Shown: positions 1-6,501, numbered from the stretch's first letter. The stretch is 9,224 bases of DNA from Spirochaetota bacterium (GCA_003641675.1 QNBI01000047.1:1-9224), one strand, 5' to 3'. Notes: generated by a model not told the origin, from the letters alone. Numbers and translations: made by a program.

Positions 1-1250
1 ATTTTCTGCTCTTCTTCGCGTGTTGCAAGCTTTACAGTTACTTCCTCACTTGTTCCGTATCTGTTAATTCCTATACGGATTGACTTTTTAGGGGGAAGGT
101 CGCCTATTGTCATAAGGAGTTCTGTAGAATCCTTAATTGTTTCATTGTTGATCTTTGTTATAATATCGCCGGGAAGGATTCCTCCTCTATCTGCAGGAGA
201 ACCTTTAAAGACTCCGTATACAAAAGCTCCGGTATGATCCTTTATATTAAGGCCGTCCGCAATCTGAGGCGATACATCGCCCATGGATACGCCGAGCCAG
301 CCGTATTCTATTTTGCCTTTGGTTATGAATTCACTAATGGCATTCTTGGCAGTATTTATAGGAATTGCAAATCCAATACCGATACTGCCTCCAGAGGGAG
401 AAGCTATCCATGTGTTAATACCTACAACCTGACCGTCCAGATTAACAAGAGCGCCGCCCGAATTTCCACGGTTTATTGCAGCATCGGTCTGTATATAATT
501 TGTGAATGTTGCAATTCCTGAGCCCTGTATGGGATGTCTTCCTATTGCGCTTACTATTCCCGCAGTTACGGTGGATTCAAAGCCAAGCGGGTTGCCTACT
601 GCCAGCACCCAGTCTCCTGCCTGAAGCATGTCGGAGTTTCCAAGCTCCGCTATCGGAACCGATTCTTTTGTTTTAAACATAACAAGTGCGAGGTCTTTCT
701 TGTCATCCTTCCCTACAAGTTTTGCTTTGAATGTTCTATGATCGTGAAGTTTTATGCTAATCTCCTCCGCCTTTCCGACAACATGGTTGTTGGTAAGAAC
801 GTAGACCTTATCACCGGATCTCTTTACAATTACTCCGGAACCGAGTCCGTATTGTTTGTACTCACGGTACTGCTGCTGCTCTTTGGGATTATTTCCCTGA
901 GGTCCGAAAAAGAATTCAAAGGGATTTGTAAACTGTGGTACAGGCTGCTTAATAATGTCAACCACATCTATTTCAACGACTGTTGGGATAACCTTTGCGG
1001 CAACCTGGCGAAATGAAAACTGCATACTCTTAAGTGCCGCGATGCCGGCAGCTCCGTTAGCAGCCCCTGTATTCTGAACCTGAACAGCCGTACCTGAAGG
1101 TTGCTGATTATTCAGAGGCTGTGCAGGCTTCTGTTCTGCTCTGCCTCCGAATCCGGAAAGTGAAATAATTAGAATAGCAGTAACTGTGAAAATTAGAAAA
1201 ACGTTTACCACAAGAAACCCTTTAGAACCTAAAAATTTCTTAATCTTCAT
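1..1250 (-). CDS. htrA: HtrA/Deg-family periplasmic serine protease, 3' end cut by window
   Basis: This gene encodes a trypsin-like serine protease/chaperone of the HtrA (DegP/DegQ/DegS) family, which degrades or refolds damaged envelope proteins. The 416 visible codons show a short basic N-terminus and one hydrophobic segment (about residues 11-33, no lipobox), so it is either membrane-anchored or exported. A low-complexity Ala/Gln/Asn linker (about 38-70) follows. The protease domain has a long LA-type loop (NPFEFFFG near 110) and a full triad: His156 in TNNHVV, Asp186 in KKDLAL, Ser264 in GNSGGAL. A PDZ domain starts near residue 316 (YGWLGV). Whether a second PDZ domain exists (DegP/DegQ against DegS type) cannot be told, because the C-terminus lies outside the window. 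The start is ATG at 1250 with a strong AAGGAGG Shine-Dalgarno just upstream. It lies 101 nt downstream of a sensor kinase on the same strand, and its promoter region carries apparent response-regulator sites, so control by that pair is likely. Confidence 0.95.
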   Translation of the reverse strand, partial: MKIKKFLGSKGFLVVNVFLIFTVTAILIISLSGFGGRAEQKPAQPLNNQQPSGTAVQVQNTGAANGAAGIAALKSMQFSFRQVAAKVIPTVVEIDVVDIIKQPVPQFTNPFEFFFGPQGNNPKEQQQYREYKQYGLGSGVIVKRSGDKVYVLTNNHVVGKAEEISIKLHDHRTFKAKLVGKDDKKDLALVMFKTKESVPIAELGNSDMLQAGDWVLAVGNPLGFESTVTAGIVSAIGRHPIQGSGIATFTNYIQTDAAINRGNSGGALVNLDGQVVGINTWIASPSGGSIGIGFAIPINTAKNAISEFITKGKIEYGWLGVSMGDVSPQIADGLNIKDHTGAFVYGVFKGSPADRGGILPGDIITKINNETIKDSTELLMTIGDLPPKKSIRIGINRYGTSEEVTVKLATREEEQK

Positions 1251-1280
1251 ACTATCCTCCTTGGATTTAATTTATTTATG

Positions 1281-1309
1281 TTTATAGTGTAGTAAAAAAT
1301 TGTTACAGA
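1281..1309 (-). promoter_or_regulatory. Candidate htrA promoter with weak -35
   Basis: On the minus strand a good -10 hexamer TATAAA (1286 down to 1281) lies 31 nt before the htrA ATG. At 17-bp spacing the -35 window (1309-1304) reads TCTGTA, a poor match to TTGACA. A strong -10 with a poor -35 that overlaps a TGTAA half-site is the layout expected of an activator-dependent promoter. Predicted by eye; the transcription start is not known. Confidence 0.5.
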
Positions 1310-1342
1310 AAATTTACAGGAACATTACAATTTTGTAATGTT
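1303..1342 (-). promoter_or_regulatory. Candidate response-regulator operator (HprR/CusR-like palindrome plus 11-bp-spaced half-sites)
   Basis: A perfect palindrome, AACATTACAA-TT-TTGTAATGTT, occupies 1321-1342. On the plus strand its TTACA (1325-1329) is followed upstream by two more TTACA copies at 1314-1318 and 1303-1307, exactly 11 bp apart. One-turn spacing is typical of OmpR/PhoB-family regulators. The palindrome has the same two 10-bp arms and 2-bp centre as the E. coli CusR box as I recall it, differing at two positions per arm, and its core equals the HprR box as I recall it. The adjacent regulator is of that clade, so I infer that it binds here and activates htrA. The box comparison is from memory. 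Confidence 0.6.
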
Positions 1343-1357
1343 TAACGGAAGTTAAAC
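1340..1357. repeat. Short inverted repeat at the kinase stop codon
   Basis: A 7-bp perfect inverted repeat, GTTTAAC and GTTAAAC around a GGAA loop, includes the kinase TAA stop (1354-1352) and touches the end of the operator palindrome. The stem is AT-rich and no T-run follows on the minus strand, so it is a poor intrinsic terminator. It may be a chance structure or part of the regulatory region. Confidence 0.35.
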
Positions 1358-2734
1358 CGGTATTGACAGAATAAAAAGAGTTCCGCCTTCTCTTATGTTT
1401 TTTGCCTCTATCGTGCCGCCGTGCGCTTTTACAATGGCCCTTGCAAGGCTTAAGCCGAGCCCCAGTCCCTTAATATTTTTAGTATTGGATGCTCTGTAGA
1501 GACGGTCCCAGATATGTTCTATCTCCTCTTCCGGAATGCCGATTCCGGTATCGGAGATACTGATAAAGGCGGATGTCTGTGAGTTAACTCTTTTTTTATG
1601 GAGTGCTACTTTTATACTGCCCTTATCCGGGGTATATTTCACCGCATTATCCAGTATATTGGCCAGAACCTGTCTTATCCTGTTCGGGTCAATATCTGCA
1701 TAAATACCGGCTGCTATATCTGTTTTAATATTTATGCCCTTTTCATCTGCCGCGTAGTAATAAAACTCAGCTACATCCCTAATGAGGGATGAAAGATCGA
1801 TCCTTGACTTATTTAAATTCATTACTCCTGTCTCTGCTTCGGAAATGTCCATAAGGGTATTTACCAGAGTCATTATGGATTTTGTATTCTCTACACATTC
1901 CTGAAGGGCCTGTCTGTAATGCTCTGCAGACTGTTCGGAACTCAAAGCTATTTCTGCTGTTCCCTGAAGCCTTGCCATCGGCGTTCTTAAGTCATGTGCA
2001 ACATTATCCAGAGTTCTCTTAATTCTGTCCATGGATGAATCCAGGCTGTCGAGCATTGTATTGAACATGACAATAAGCTTTGATATCTCATCTCCACTGT
2101 GTTTATATGGTATTCTTAAATCTATCCTTCCTGTTTTAATAATTTTGTCTGCAGCTTCTATTACGGTATCCAGAGGTTTCAGCGAACGGAGTGCGAAGAA
2201 AAAAAATCCCGCCGCTCCCAGTATAAGTACCGGAATTAATGAGAGAATAAAGATATCACGAAAATGTTTAAGCACCCTGATTTTATCTGCTGTACCTATT
2301 CCAACCTGTAGAATGTTGCCGTCGGGAAGAAACACTGTCCTAATCTGTACTGTGCCCCTATAACCCGGAGCTTTAAGCTGAATAAACCCCTCTGAACCTT
2401 GCGGTTTTATCCTTCTGAGAGAATTAAAGTCAAAATATTCCCATATTTCAGGGTAGAGCAGATAGAGGGTTGTATTTGTTCTGTCTGCAATGCGCACGAG
2501 AAAAGCTCTTCCTTCGTATTTGTTCTTAATTAACTCCTGCGACAGTACTTTAAGCCCGCCGGACTGATACTGTGCCCAGAAGTTCAGTACAAGAAATTTA
2601 AGTTCATTAACAGAATCATTTTTTAATGCCCGTGTTAAAAAAAGATAGGAAGTGCTGTAGAGAATTACTGCGCCCGACAAAAAAAGAATTAGAAAGAGGA
2701 ACGCCACACGGAATTTAATCGACTTTAAGAACAT
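1352..2734 (-). CDS. Membrane sensor histidine kinase, CusS/HprS-like
   Basis: This is the sensor kinase partner of the regulator encoded just upstream. The 460-residue protein has a first membrane segment (about 8-34), an extracytoplasmic sensor region of about 125 residues that I do not recognise, and a second membrane segment (about 160-182). A HAMP linker (183-235) follows, then the HisKA phosphoacceptor His247 in NVAHDLRTPM and an HATPase_c domain. The ATPase has its N box at Asn363 (LDNAVKY), G1 box DTGIGIP (395-401) and G2 box GLGLGLSLA (423-431), so all catalytic motifs are intact. I chose ATG at 2734 over the in-frame GTG at 2743: MFLKSIKFR is a typical start for this family and a GGTG lies just upstream. 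It overlaps the regulator by 20 nt, implying translational coupling. The HisKA segment resembles heavy-metal/oxidative sensors such as CusS, but the signal cannot be deduced; the sensor region shows no obvious Cys or His metal-binding cluster. Confidence 0.93.
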   Translation of the reverse strand: MFLKSIKFRVAFLFLILFLSGAVILYSTSYLFLTRALKNDSVNELKFLVLNFWAQYQSGGLKVLSQELIKNKYEGRAFLVRIADRTNTTLYLLYPEIWEYFDFNSLRRIKPQGSEGFIQLKAPGYRGTVQIRTVFLPDGNILQVGIGTADKIRVLKHFRDIFILSLIPVLILGAAGFFFFALRSLKPLDTVIEAADKIIKTGRIDLRIPYKHSGDEISKLIVMFNTMLDSLDSSMDRIKRTLDNVAHDLRTPMARLQGTAEIALSSEQSAEHYRQALQECVENTKSIMTLVNTLMDISEAETGVMNLNKSRIDLSSLIRDVAEFYYYAADEKGINIKTDIAAGIYADIDPNRIRQVLANILDNAVKYTPDKGSIKVALHKKRVNSQTSAFISISDTGIGIPEEEIEHIWDRLYRASNTKNIKGLGLGLSLARAIVKAHGGTIEAKNIREGGTLFILSIPV

Positions 2735-3392
2735 ATCCGACACCGCGTATGGTTTTGATTAACTTTACTTTATAATTGTTATCTATTTTATTTCTTAGCC
2801 TTGAAATAAGGACATCCACTATATTTGTCTGAGGGTCAAAATCGTAATTCCAGACCTTTTCCATGATCATAGTTTTTGTCAGCACATTGCCTGCATTTCT
2901 CATAAGGTATTCAAGAAGCGTAAATTCTCTCGGTCTTAATTCTATTTTTTTACCGGCCCTTTCCACGGTATGGCTGTAGAGATCCAGAGTAAGGTCGCCT
3001 ACGGCAAGCTTGGAAGAGTTTTCCGATAAACGGCTTGTCCTCCTGATAAGAGCCTGTACCCGCGCAAGCAGTTCTGCAAAAGAAAACGGCTTTGTGAGGT
3101 AGTCATCTCCTCCGTGCCTTAGGCCGCGCACTTTGTCATTTACGGACTGGCGTGCGCTCAGTATGAGTATGGGCATATTGTAGCCTTTACCTCTTAAAGA
3201 CTCTATGAGTTCTATTCCGTCCATTCCCGGAAGCATAATATCGACTATAAGAAGGTCGTAAAAACTGTTCTCTGCTAAGGCAAGGCCTTCTTCGGCACTT
3301 TCTCTTAAATCTACTGTGAATCCGGCTTGAGCAAGGCCTTTTGAAATGAATGATGCAATTTTACAGTCGTCTTCAACTATTAGTATTTTCAT
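2715..3392 (-). CDS. OmpR-family response regulator, CusR/HprR-like
   Basis: This DNA-binding response regulator is phosphorylated by the overlapping kinase. The 225-residue protein has a receiver domain (1-118) with acidic pocket Asp8/Asp9, phosphoacceptor Asp51 (IVDIMLPGMDG), Ser79 at the switch position, and Lys101 (LTKPFSFAELLAR). A winged-helix Trans_reg_C domain follows (about 128-225; RPREFTLLEYL, then IVDVLISRLRNKID and TIRGVGYVL). The receiver segment around VNDKVRGLRHGGDDYLTKPF is close to the CusR/CopR/HprR group. Start choice: the open frame continues upstream to 3458, but that extension runs through the tRNA-Leu gene, so ATG at 3392 (MKILIVEDD) is right. No Shine-Dalgarno precedes it, and the tRNA 3' end is only 24 nt upstream. 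The likely target is the htrA promoter region two genes downstream, where a fitting palindrome is found. Confidence 0.95.
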   Translation of the reverse strand: MKILIVEDDCKIASFISKGLAQAGFTVDLRESAEEGLALAENSFYDLLIVDIMLPGMDGIELIESLRGKGYNMPILILSARQSVNDKVRGLRHGGDDYLTKPFSFAELLARVQALIRRTSRLSENSSKLAVGDLTLDLYSHTVERAGKKIELRPREFTLLEYLMRNAGNVLTKTMIMEKVWNYDFDPQTNIVDVLISRLRNKIDNNYKVKLIKTIRGVGYVLKVD

Positions 3393-3416
3393 AAATTTTC
3401 TATGCAAAATTAAAAC

Positions 3417-3501
3417 TGCCGGCGGTCGGAGTCGAACCGACACGGGCTTAAAGCCCACCAGATTTTGAGTCTGGCACGTCTACCAATTTCATCACGCCGG
3501 C
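3417..3501 (-). tRNA. tRNA-Leu (anticodon CAA)
   Basis: This 85-nt class II tRNA folds fully by eye. The acceptor stem GCCGGCG pairs with CGCCGGC, and the discriminator is A (3417). The anticodon stem CCAGA/TCTGG encloses the loop CTCAAAA, giving anticodon CAA, which reads UUG. The long variable arm has stem GGGCT/AGCCC, and the T arm is GTCGG-TTCGACT-CCGAC. The 3' CCA is not encoded. A T-rich stretch follows the gene and the response regulator starts 24 nt later on the same strand, so some regulator mRNA could come from read-through of the tRNA transcript. I see no convincing promoter upstream. Confidence 0.96.
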
Positions 3502-3525
3502 AACTAAAAAGCTGGAAATAGAGTC

Positions 3526-3553
3526 AAAGTACGATGTTGCAGCATCGTACTTT
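3526..3553. repeat. Perfect 11-bp inverted repeat in divergent intergenic region
   Basis: AAAGTACGATG (3526-3536) is repeated in inverted form as CATCGTACTTT (3543-3553), with a 6-nt centre TTGCAG that is itself nearly symmetric. It lies 24 bp upstream of the tRNA-Leu 5' end and 85 bp upstream of the radical SAM start, between divergently read genes. No gene end within the window needs a terminator here, so an operator is more plausible than a terminator. Function unknown. Confidence 0.6.
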
Positions 3554-3638
3554 AACGCATACAGCAGGCAGGCAATAGGATAGTTATCTTTGGATGTCTT
3601 GTCAAGATTTCGGTTCTCATGTAAAGATATATCCTGCA

Positions 3639-4616
3639 ATGTATAATAAAAGTTATAAAAAGTACTATACTAACTGTTCACTCTGCCCGCGGGAATGCCG
3701 TGTTGACAGGACGGTAAGTGCTGCCGGTTTCTGCAGAGAGACGGACAGAGTCCGTATTGCATGGGCCGGACTCCATTACGGTGAAGAACCGACTATTACT
3801 GGTAAGAAAGGTTCGGGAGCGGTTTTTTTTACAGGCTGCACTTTAAAGTGTGTATTTTGTCAGAACTATCAGGTTTCCGGAGGCATTCTGGGCGGTTATG
3901 TGTCTTCCGGGGAACTTACGGAAATTATGCTTGGACTTCAGAAGGTCCATGCGGAAAATATCAATCTTGTAACCGGCACTCACTTTATTCCCCATATAAT
4001 AGATTCAGTGGAAGAGGCCAAAAAGGAGGGTTTAAGAATACCTGTAGTATGGAATACCTCAGGGTTTGAGAAAATCATTTCGCTTAAGCTCATTGAAAAT
4101 ACAGTGGATATTTTTTTAACAGATATTAAAACTCTCTCACATGAATATTCAAAGAAGCTGTTTAATTTTTCTAACTATCCGGAAGTGGCAATTAAAGCTG
4201 TCAACAGTATGGCGGATATGAAGCCTATAAAAAAAGAGGACGGGAAACTTCTAAGCGGAGTTATTGTTAGGCATCTTGTAATGCCTGGAATGCTGGACTC
4301 CACTTTTAAAGTATTAAAGCTTTTTAAAGACAACTGGTACGGGAAGGCGATTCTTTCACTGATGTTCCAGTATATACCTGTGAAAAAATATACGTCCGCA
4401 GAAATTGATAATTTAACGAAAATGCTTACAGAGGATGAATACAGTAGAGTAATGGATTTTCTCTATAGACTTAATATCGATGAAGGCTATATGCAGGAAT
4501 TTTCCTATGGCAGCAATGTTGAATGGATGCCGGATTTTAGCAGGTGCAATCCCTTCCCGGAGGGTATGGCTAAAACTCTGTGGCACTATAGAGAAGACTG
4601 CAGGGGGCAGAAATAG
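3639..4616 (+). CDS. PflX-type radical SAM protein (pyruvate formate-lyase activase homologue)
   Basis: This is a radical SAM enzyme of the PflX group (COG1313), homologous to glycyl-radical-enzyme activases but of unproven substrate. From ATG 3639 it has 325 residues. The [4Fe-4S]/SAM motif CTLKCVFCQNY gives Cys67, Cys71 and Cys74 (CX3CX2C). Upstream is a second conserved cysteine set, CSLCPREC (13, 16, 20) plus Cys32 in AGFC, typical of the family and a possible auxiliary cluster. LHYGEEPTITG, FFTGC, NINLVTGTH and VVWNTSGFE match the family pattern as I know it. An in-frame ATG at 3594 would add 15 residues (MSCQDFG...). Neither start has a good Shine-Dalgarno; 3639 fits the usual distance to the first Cys cluster. 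No glycyl radical enzyme is present in the window, and the neighbours (tRNA, uridylate kinase) give no hint of a substrate. The gene ends 29 nt from the convergent uridylate kinase. Confidence 0.9.
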   Translation: MYNKSYKKYYTNCSLCPRECRVDRTVSAAGFCRETDRVRIAWAGLHYGEEPTITGKKGSGAVFFTGCTLKCVFCQNYQVSGGILGGYVSSGELTEIMLGLQKVHAENINLVTGTHFIPHIIDSVEEAKKEGLRIPVVWNTSGFEKIISLKLIENTVDIFLTDIKTLSHEYSKKLFNFSNYPEVAIKAVNSMADMKPIKKEDGKLLSGVIVRHLVMPGMLDSTFKVLKLFKDNWYGKAILSLMFQYIPVKKYTSAEIDNLTKMLTEDEYSRVMDFLYRLNIDEGYMQEFSYGSNVEWMPDFSRCNPFPEGMAKTLWHYREDCRGQK

Positions 4617-4645
4617 CAGGGAGCGGCAGCAGTAGCCGGGGACAG

Positions 4646-5368
4646 CTAAAGTACTCTCGGCACTATACTGGTACCGGTAAAATCCCTTCCGTTAAGAATG
4701 TTAATGAGGTTTTCTATATTTGCCCCGGAGGCGATTATTACTGTGAACCCGTTCTGTGCCGCCTTTTTTGATGCTACAGGATCAAAGGGAACATTAATTC
4801 CTGGTTTCCATACATTCCCTACGAGTTTCTGAAAATCCGGCCATGTTATCCTTTCTATCTGGACGGCGTCCGGATTCTTTTTAGGGTCATCGGTATAAAC
4901 CTTCTCTATGTTGGAGAGGTTTATAATGGTGTCTGCAAAAAATTTCTCTGCAAGTATGACGGAATCGTAGTCTGTTGAGAATCCCGGTTTCCAGCCGGAT
5001 GCAACCAGTATTCTCCCGGCGAAAATAGAAACAGCAGTAGGGTCTGTTACAACCGTGTCCACTGTATACTCACGGAAAATATTCTTAACAAGTTCTGCAT
5101 TAATTCTTGTCGCCCGTATTCCGATCCAGTCCAGCTCATCCGGAGAGGCATCCGGAACTATTTTTAGATAAGCCTGCTGATATTTTCTCGCTGTGGCTCC
5201 TCCTCCGCAGACGAGAATGAGTTTCCGCATTCTGTCTTCGGAAAGGTATTCCGCGACAGCTCTTTTAAAGGATAAAAGGAAATCGGTATCCACAGAATCC
5301 GGAACAATTAAGGAACCGCCTAAAGAAATTACATGAATCCTTGGCTTGCTATGATTATTTTTACTCAT
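4646..5368 (-). CDS. pyrH: Uridylate (UMP) kinase, archaeal-type
   Basis: This amino acid kinase-fold enzyme most likely phosphorylates UMP to UDP with ATP in pyrimidine nucleotide synthesis. Its 240 residues show the N-terminal glycine loop VISLGGSL (13-20), the GGG nucleotide/substrate loop (55-57, LVCGGGATARKY), an RATRINAELV helix (85-94), the GFSTDYDSV segment (129-137), and the late phosphate/adenine region NLSNIEKVYTDDPKKNPDA (150-168). The pattern is nearer the archaeal/spirochaete UMP kinase subfamily (TIGR02076, from memory) than the usual bacterial PyrH, and there is no bacterial-type GTP-regulatory context to support the latter. The start is ATG at 5368; the frame extends to a TTG at 5404, but those 12 residues (IIKKPNTLSI) look unlike the family. 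No Shine-Dalgarno is evident. It is divergent from the dehydrogenase gene and convergent with the radical SAM gene, so it seems to be its own unit. Confidence 0.88.
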   Translation of the reverse strand: MSKNNHSKPRIHVISLGGSLIVPDSVDTDFLLSFKRAVAEYLSEDRMRKLILVCGGGATARKYQQAYLKIVPDASPDELDWIGIRATRINAELVKNIFREYTVDTVVTDPTAVSIFAGRILVASGWKPGFSTDYDSVILAEKFFADTIINLSNIEKVYTDDPKKNPDAVQIERITWPDFQKLVGNVWKPGINVPFDPVASKKAAQNGFTVIIASGANIENLINILNGRDFTGTSIVPRVL

Positions 5369-5494
5369 TATAGAGAGAGTATTAGGCTTTTTTATAATTT
5401 TCAAGCAAATTCTTTACTATATAAATTAATTTTGTATTGATTTTTCTCGTAAAAAATTCAGTAATACCCATATACAAACAGGAAAGGAAAAAAG
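5369..5494. other. Divergent intergenic region between uridylate kinase and dehydrogenase genes
   Basis: This AT-rich spacer must hold promoters for both directions. On the plus strand TTGATT (5437-5442) and TAATAC (5462-5467) could be a -35/-10 pair but at a long 19-bp spacing. On the minus strand TATAGT (5421-5416) is a possible -10 without a good -35. The only clear element is the GGAAAGG Shine-Dalgarno at 5481-5487 for the dehydrogenase. Confidence 0.3.
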
Positions 5495-6445
5495 ATGAAA
5501 ATATTAGTTTCGGATAAAATAGCAAATGAGGGGTTAGAGAAGCTTAGAAATTTTCCGGAGATTGAGTCGGTTATAAAAACGGGATTAAGTGAGGAAGAGC
5601 TCATCTCTGAAATACCTTCCTATAGTGCCCTTGTTGTGCGTTCGGCTACAAAGGTAACGAAAAAAATAATAGAAGCTGCGGAAAATCTTAAGGTTATAGG
5701 GAGGGCAGGAGCAGGGGTGGATAATATCGATATAGATGCAGCAACAAAACACGGAATTGTTGTAATGAATACTCCCGGAGGTAATGCAGAAGCAGCGGCG
5801 GAGCTGGCCGTTGCCTTAATGTTTGCAACGGCAAGAAATGTAGCCCATGCGAACATTTCCATGAAAGCGGGCCGCTGGGATAAGAAGCTGTTTGCGGGTA
5901 TTGAGCTTTTAGACAAAACTCTCGGCATTATAGGAACAGGATTTGTAGGAGGTATTGTTGCCAGGAGGGCAGGAGCTCTGGGTATGCATGTCATTGCGTA
6001 CGATCCCTATATATCAGAGGAGAAGGCTTTGGAAATCGGAGCAGAACTTACAGGACTTGATGAGCTTTTAAAGCGGGCCGATTTTATTTCGATTCATGTC
6101 CCTAAAAATAAGGAGACTGTCGGTTTTATAAATGAGGATACTTTTAATAAGATGAAAAGGGGTGTTTTTTTTATAAACTGTGCGAGGGGAGGCATAGTAA
6201 AAGAAGATGCTCTGCTTAAAGCGCTTGATAGCGGCAGAGTAGCAGCGGCGGGTATAGATGTTTATGAATCCGAACCCCCTGTGTCGTGGGACCTGGTGAA
6301 ACATCCGAAAGTTACGGCTACTCCTCATATAGGCGCTTCTACAAGGGAGGCTCAGATTAATGTTGCCGTTATGGTTATGAACCAGATAGGTACTTATTTA
6401 ACAAAAGGTGAAATAATAAATTCTGTTAATAAACCAATAAAATAA
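5495..6445 (+). CDS. serA: D-3-phosphoglycerate dehydrogenase, short form without ACT domain
   Basis: This NAD-dependent D-isomer-specific 2-hydroxyacid dehydrogenase probably oxidises 3-phosphoglycerate to 3-phosphohydroxypyruvate, the first step of serine synthesis. Its 316 residues include the substrate-domain segment GRAGAGVDNIDIDAATKHGI (69-88) and MNTPGGNAEAAAE (91-103), both typical of SerA. The Rossmann motif is GIIGTGFVGG with Gly147/149/152, and Asp170 closes the second strand (NAD preference). The catalytic trio is Arg231 (NCARGG), Glu260 (YESEPP) and His278 (TPHIGAST). The chain ends after the NSVNKP tail with no ASB or ACT domain, so it is the short type and should lack allosteric serine inhibition of the ACT kind. 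A strong GGAAAGG Shine-Dalgarno precedes the ATG. Another 2-hydroxyacid substrate cannot be excluded; no serB or serC lies nearby. The UVR-motif gene starts 56 nt downstream on the same strand. Confidence 0.88.
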   Translation: MKILVSDKIANEGLEKLRNFPEIESVIKTGLSEEELISEIPSYSALVVRSATKVTKKIIEAAENLKVIGRAGAGVDNIDIDAATKHGIVVMNTPGGNAEAAAELAVALMFATARNVAHANISMKAGRWDKKLFAGIELLDKTLGIIGTGFVGGIVARRAGALGMHVIAYDPYISEEKALEIGAELTGLDELLKRADFISIHVPKNKETVGFINEDTFNKMKRGVFFINCARGGIVKEDALLKALDSGRVAAAGIDVYESEPPVSWDLVKHPKVTATPHIGASTREAQINVAVMVMNQIGTYLTKGEIINSVNKPIK

Positions 6446-6485
6446 AACTTATTTATATATTATAGCCTGAGTGGAATTTTTTTTG

Positions 6486-6491
6486 TATAAT
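6486..6491 (+). promoter_or_regulatory. Consensus -10 box immediately upstream of the UVR-motif gene
   Basis: A perfect TATAAT lies 10 nt before the ATG at 6502. No good -35 is found at 16-18 bp. If used, transcription would start about 3-5 nt before the ATG and yield a nearly leaderless mRNA, consistent with the absence of any Shine-Dalgarno there. In AT-rich DNA it could also be chance. Confidence 0.4.
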
Positions 6492-6501
6492 TATTAATAG
6501 A

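Noticed and set aside
234..1016. Plus-strand open frames opposite htrA
   Set aside because: They are shadows of the intact protease gene on the minus strand, cysteine- and tyrosine-rich with no domain.
1321..1342. Palindrome read as a Rho-independent terminator of the kinase gene
   Set aside because: Each arm has only two G/C bases, the loop is only 2 nt and no T-run follows on the minus strand; its match to a known operator type explains it better.
2735..2743. GTG start for the kinase, adding three residues
   Set aside because: There is no Shine-Dalgarno at the GTG, while the ATG at 2734 gives a typical kinase N-terminus with GGTG upstream; the GTG start remains possible.
3393..3458. Longer regulator frame starting at 3458
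   Set aside because: The extra 22 codons run through the tRNA-Leu gene and do not resemble a receiver-domain N-terminus.
3642..3647. TATAAT as a promoter -10 for the radical SAM gene
   Set aside because: It lies just inside the chosen start codon, so transcription would begin downstream of the start and before no alternative start that keeps the cysteine motifs.
5369..5404. TTG start for uridylate kinase at 5404
   Set aside because: The rare start codon, lack of Shine-Dalgarno and atypical added residues make the ATG at 5368 better.
5620..6328. Minus-strand open frames inside the dehydrogenase gene
   Set aside because: They lie wholly within a well-supported gene and show no motif or ribosome site of their own.
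6446..6484. Terminator after the dehydrogenase gene using the T-run at about 6477-6484
   Set aside because: No GC-bearing stem precedes the T-run; only weak A/T pairing is seen.
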